NCBI GenBank assembly: GCA_035651635.1
Contig: DASRFK010000106.1
Location: 1 to 64,000, forward strand
Source of the DNA: JANXQE01 sp035651635
GTDB taxonomy: Bacteria > Verrucomicrobiota > Verrucomicrobiia > Limisphaerales > UBA8199
DNA: 64,000 bases
Direction: 5' to 3'
The translations under genes were made by a program, and so were the position numbers. Of the stretch, positions 61,563 through 64,000 are shown piece after piece (the first letter of the stretch is position 1; each line of letters opens with the position of its first letter). The notes under the pieces are model-generated. The model was not told the origin of the DNA and searched no databases. It worked only from the letters and a program-made list of their open reading frames with translations.

Positions 61563-61898
61563 TTAATGGTGAAGCATCTGATACGGGTCCACCACTTGAA
61601 CATAGCGCGCGCTCAATTGCGCCTCGGCGCGCGCATTGGCGGCCCGGGCCTGCCAGTACCCAACAACCAAACCGGCCAGCAGCAGCACCGCCAGGTAGCT
61701 GGTGGCCAGGGCGGGGCGCGCAATCGCCGCCCCAAGCCGCTCCCATATCAGCCTCCAGGCAGGCCTCCGCGCCTGGCGCCGTGCAATTCCGAGCCAGACC
61801 CCTTCCTCGAATCGGGGGGGCAAGGGCGTTTGAACCTTCCATTCGTGTAAGACCCGGCTCAGGGCTTGATCGCTTTCGTTCGATGGTTGCGCTTTCAT
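61563..61898 (-). CDS. Small membrane anti-sigma factor-like protein (CnrY position)
   Basis: ATG 61896-61898 gives a 111-residue protein; a longer frame upstream has no character. A cytoplasmic N-terminal half (SDQALSRVLHEWKVQTPLPPRFEEGVWLGI) resembles the sigma-binding part of short anti-sigma factors. A single transmembrane helix (TSYLAVLLLAGLVVGYW) and a short periplasmic tail ending MLHH follow. Position, length and topology fit CnrY, which holds the ECF sigma until the CnrX-like sensor detects metal. Sequence similarity to CnrY itself is not evident by eye. Confidence 0.75.
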   Translation of the reverse strand: MKAQPSNESDQALSRVLHEWKVQTPLPPRFEEGVWLGIARRQARRPAWRLIWERLGAAIARPALATSYLAVLLLAGLVVGYWQARAANARAEAQLSARYVQVVDPYQMLHH

Positions 61899-62358
61899 CG
61901 CTTTGACTGGCGGCAATACCTCAGGTCTCCGCCTTGAAAAACATACGAATTTCGCTCTCCGACGGCCATGTTTTTGTCGTCCAGTTCCATCGTTTATACG
62001 GCGCCATTGCCCTGACCCCTCGTTAAATCTCAACTGCACAAGGCATGAAAACTACCCCCCCCGATGTTCGGTTCGGCAGGTCCAAAGCCACGGCCAGGCG
62101 CTTCACTCGTTCGTTATTAGATCTTGCATTCAGACGGCCTCGATGTTACTTATATAGGACACACGCCAATTAGGTTCAGGTAACCTCGCAGGTACCTGAT
62201 TGTCGGAGCCTTGTTGTGTACTCGAAGTAATTCAGCTGGAGGAAGTCGAAACAATCTTCCGCTGAAGCCGGAGCGTGTGGGCTGACCGCAGTTCTGTTCG
62301 TTCTTGGAACCCGAACCGACGAACGCGGCGCCCCAGAGCTGAATGAACCTGACAACCT
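61899..62358. other. Divergent intergenic region upstream of the sigma operon
   Basis: The 460 bases between the sigma operon and the small plus-strand genes should hold the promoter of the anti-sigma/sensor/sigma set. No ECF-type motif or palindrome is obvious. A TATATA occurs at 62151-62156 without a well-spaced -35. Confidence 0.4.
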
Positions 62359-62604
62359 ATGAAAGTTTTATTAAAAGACGAGCAAGCTCGTCTTTATTAC
62401 GGAATGGAACACGCCTGGGTGGCGGATCCCAACGCGGCCATGGATTTCCAGGTGCTCGAGCGAGCCGGCCAGGAGGCTTCACAATATCCCCTGCACACCT
62501 TGGCGATCGTGCTTAGGTATGAGAATCCTGAATGCGAACTCTCCTTAAACCCGGGCCTGTTCTGGAACCCGCAGCCGGGCAATAGCGCCGCCTCAAGCGT
62601 TTGA
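62359..62604 (+). CDS. Small conserved-looking protein of unknown function
   Basis: The 81-residue frame starts MKVLLKDEQARLYYGMEHAWVADPNAAMDFQVLERA and continues with HTLAIVLRYENPECELSLNP. The pattern (short beta strands around a helix, D-F-x-x-L-E-R-A) recurs in small verrucomicrobial proteins as far as I remember. No function is known. The start lacks a Shine-Dalgarno site. Confidence 0.6.
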   Translation: MKVLLKDEQARLYYGMEHAWVADPNAAMDFQVLERAGQEASQYPLHTLAIVLRYENPECELSLNPGLFWNPQPGNSAASSV

Positions 62605-62610
62605 ACTGAG

Positions 62611-62802
62611 ATGACCGAAATCGTTTCTGATGGGTACATGACGGTAATTCTGCTCGGCGCGGCTCTGTGCGCGCTGGCAGTGGCGCGACGCGTACTGGCG
62701 CATCGGGGTTCGCACGGACCGGCCGAACACCTGCGCCCCCACCCCGCCCCAGCGGAGCGCCAGCCTCCAAAACCCGAGCTGGAAAGGCCCGCAAGCCATT
62801 GA
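62611..62802 (+). CDS. Possible small single-helix membrane protein
   Basis: The frame of 63 codons lies 6 bp after the preceding small gene. It has one hydrophobic helix (YMTVILLGAALCALAVARRVLA) and a Pro/Arg-rich tail. The spacing favours co-translation, but the composition of the tail is typical of chance frames in GC-rich DNA. Confidence 0.35.
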   Translation: MTEIVSDGYMTVILLGAALCALAVARRVLAHRGSHGPAEHLRPHPAPAERQPPKPELERPASH

Positions 62803-62816
62803 CGAAGCCGACCCAG

Positions 62817-62861
62817 TCTGCGCTGCGCTCCGAATGAAGACTGGAGGCGGCGGGAGTTGAA
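62817..62861. repeat. Direct repeat of the tmRNA 3' end (distal att-like copy)
   Basis: The 45 bases are identical, bar one, to 63883-63927. Read on the minus strand they begin TTCAACTCCCGCCGCCTCCA, the last 20 nt of tmRNA from the T-loop to the CCA, and continue 25 nt beyond the gene. The sequence around this copy does not complete a tmRNA, so this is a detached 3' end, the hallmark of a site-specific integration at tmRNA. Confidence 0.75.
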
Positions 62862-63010
62862 GGCAGTCGATGGTTGGCGACAGTGCACGGACCCGCGTAA
62901 CCACGAGCAATCTTGCATGTCGTGTCTTTGACTCGTATGCACAAGCCGCATCTGAATGAAACTCTTTTGTCCCGTCCTGTCCCGTCCTCCGGTAGGAGGT
63001 CCCGCCCCCT

Positions 63011-63313
63011 TCACGCGGCGGCCAAAACTTTAACTTCTTTATCGAGGCGTCCGGCCAGTCGTTCCTGTTCTTTTTCCAGGTCGTAGTGCGATTGAAGATT
63101 CAACCAGAACTCCGGAGACATTCGAAAATAGCGCCCAAGTCGCAATGCGGTGTCAGCGGTGATGGCGCGGTCGCCCTTAACGATCTCATTTATGCGGCGC
63201 GGGGGCACCCCGATGTCCTTTGCCAGCCGATACTGTGTAATCACCATCGGCTTGAGGAATTCCTCTTCGAGAATTTCACCCGGAGTGATGTTGCTTAACA
63301 GTTTGCTTTTCAT
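63011..63313 (-). CDS. higA: HigA-type antitoxin
   Basis: The 100-residue protein belongs to the HigA/VapI group of HTH antitoxins. It opens with the typical PGEILEEEFLKPMVITQYRLAKDIGVPPRRINEIVKGDRAITADTALRLGRYF and ends with WLNLQSHYDLE. It binds the toxin and represses the operon. The start is 2 bp after the toxin stop, so the toxin gene comes first (higBA order). Codons 1-7 lack a Shine-Dalgarno site, consistent with translational coupling. Confidence 0.93.
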   Translation of the reverse strand: MKSKLLSNITPGEILEEEFLKPMVITQYRLAKDIGVPPRRINEIVKGDRAITADTALRLGRYFRMSPEFWLNLQSHYDLEKEQERLAGRLDKEVKVLAAA

Positions 63314-63315
63314 AA

Positions 63316-63597
63316 TCAGTGATAATCCACTACTTCGACTTCATGGGCGTTCCCATCGCGCCAGCGGAAACAAATCCGCCACTGGTCCTTGACGCGGATA
63401 CTGTATTGTCCCTTTCGCTTACCTTTAAGGGCCTCGAGGCGATTGCCCGGCGGCACGGCCATGTCCCGAAGCTCTGTGGCCGCATGCAACGCCAACAGTT
63501 TGCGTCTGGCATTGCGCTGTATTCCTGGCGGGAACCGACGGGACACTTCTGCCCGAAAAATCCGCTCTGTTTCCGCTGACGCGAAACTGACGATCAC
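63316..63597 (-). CDS. higB: HigB-type mRNA interferase toxin
   Basis: A GTG at 63595-63597 gives a 93-residue protein of normal HigB/RelE length; an in-frame start at 63666 adds 23 residues with no family match. Conserved segments are IVSFASAETERIFRAE, RNARRKLLALHAATELRDM, PGNRLEALKGKRKGQYSIRVKDQWRICFRW and the final VEVVDYH, containing the basic and aromatic residues used for ribosome-dependent mRNA cleavage. The pair sits between the two copies of the tmRNA-end repeat. Confidence 0.93.
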   Translation of the reverse strand: MIVSFASAETERIFRAEVSRRFPPGIQRNARRKLLALHAATELRDMAVPPGNRLEALKGKRKGQYSIRVKDQWRICFRWRDGNAHEVEVVDYH

Positions 63598-63882
63598 TTT
63601 GGGATTAATAACGCCAGGCGTTAATGGTGTCAAGTTGAAGCACTCGCCACAAACCATCCCTACCATCCCTGGCTGATCGAGGTGTGGATATCGGCAGAAC
63701 TGGTCACTATCATTCCGGCATTGTTCGATTGATACGCCGCCTCCGATCGAAATTCAAACTGTCTTCTGGCCTTTCCTCTTTTTGATTACCCTGAGTTGCC
63801 GAGTCGTAGTTCGAAATGCTCGACCGATTCGATAGCGCGGCCCGCCTACGCCCTCGGAGGGCTCCGGCGCGGCAGTCTTCGT

Positions 63883-63927
63883 TCTGCGCTGCGCTCCGAA
63901 CGAAGACTGGAGGCGGCGGGAGTTGAA
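63883..63927. repeat. Direct repeat at the tmRNA 3' end (proximal att-like copy), with hairpin
   Basis: This copy includes the genuine tmRNA 3' end. Just beyond the CCA, the perfect inverted repeat CAGTCTTCGTTC-13 nt-GAACGAAGACTG (63873-63909) abuts the mature 3' end and could serve as a terminator or processing signal. The distal copy retains only a shortened form of this stem (CAGTCT...AGACTG). Confidence 0.75.
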
Positions 63928-64000
63928 CCCGCGTCCTTGGCAAATCTACCAGCCGCGACTACATGCTTAGTCAGGAGATATTTTCTTCCGAGCGATAACG
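63908..64000 (-). ncRNA. ssrA: tmRNA (3' part; gene continues beyond the window)
   Basis: Read on the minus strand, the last 93 bases give ACTAAGCATGTAGTCGCGGC followed by TGGTAGATTTGCCAAGGACG and CGGGTTCAACTCCCGCCGCC-TCCA. This is the characteristic 3' segment of bacterial tmRNA: the GCATGTAG region, the T-arm GCGGG-TTCAACT-CCCGC and the acceptor strand with encoded CCA at 63910-63908. tmRNA rescues stalled ribosomes together with SmpB. The tag-encoding and 5' parts lie outside the window. Confidence 0.93.

Noticed and set aside
63710..63943. Minus-strand frame of 77 codons covering the tmRNA end
   Set aside because: It translates the tmRNA 3' end and the adjacent hairpin; the RNA gene explains the sequence.

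Overview
The window reads as a chromosomal contig from a Verrucomicrobiota bacterium, most likely of the Pedosphaera/Limisphaerales kind found in soil and sediment. This is an inference from content, because no rRNA is present. The clues are secreted proteins ending in a shared W...LQSA...FFRL C-terminal domain, an FG-GAP/ASPIC-UnbV giant protein, a FTLIELLVVIAIIAIL pseudopilin with an oversized globular domain, rare Shine-Dalgarno sites, and a dispersed palindromic repeat (core GGAGTCCCGCC...GGCGGGACTCC). About 90% of the bases are coding.

Layout. 1-6.5 kb: end of an unknown gene, a secreted BNR/FnIII protein, a GH15 glucoamylase/trehalase-like enzyme and an SDR dehydrogenase. 6.8-11.4 kb (minus strand): a thioredoxin-like protein with HEAT-type repeats, then HlyD, ABC ATPase and ABC-2 permease genes forming a tripartite exporter. 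11.5-19.9 kb (minus): an L-arabinose catabolic operon in the order ROK regulator, fucose-isomerase-type isomerase, ribulokinase AraB, epimerase AraD, aldose 1-epimerase lipoprotein, Na+/solute symporter. 20-30.5 kb: unlinked housekeeping and envelope genes (S9 peptidase, PRC-barrel, NYN nuclease, VWA-like protein, DedA, pseudopilin).

30.5-32.7 kb: ilvB (acetolactate synthase) preceded by a complete transcription attenuator: a 24-codon Leu/Val-rich leader peptide, competing hairpins and a rho-independent terminator. 32.9-34.5 and 58.9-60.4 kb: two paralogous TPR-sulfotransferases. 34.5-36.9 kb: a bufferin/Hvf-type RiPP operon with a Tat-signal, nine-cysteine precursor, a DUF692 (MNIO) oxidative enzyme and a DUF2063 partner. 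37.3-45.1 kb: an overlapping three-gene envelope operon (FG-GAP/ASPIC protein, DUF6057-like membrane protein, TolB-like protein with a CxxCH motif). 45.3-48 kb: divergent genes suggestive of surface polysaccharide. 48-55.4 kb: a poorly characterised cluster with a Ser-rich protein, a peptidoglycan-binding-domain protein, a degenerate kinase-like protein and a translationally coupled TIM-barrel-like protein.

55.6-56.7 kb is a decay zone holding a frameshifted nucleotidyltransferase, its frameshifted small partner and a transposase remnant. 60.5-61.9 kb is an anti-sigma/metal-sensor/ECF-sigma operon in cnrYXH order. The right edge enters a tmRNA gene (minus strand). Its last 20 nt plus 25 nt downstream are repeated 1.07 kb away, bracketing a HigBA toxin-antitoxin pair, which suggests a small integrated cassette at the tmRNA 3' end.

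The strongest candidates for new biology are the ilvB attenuator, the Tat-exported metallopeptide locus, the tmRNA-flanked HigBA cassette, the 47.9-55.4 kb cluster, and the MITE-like repeat that supplies stop codons to its neighbours.
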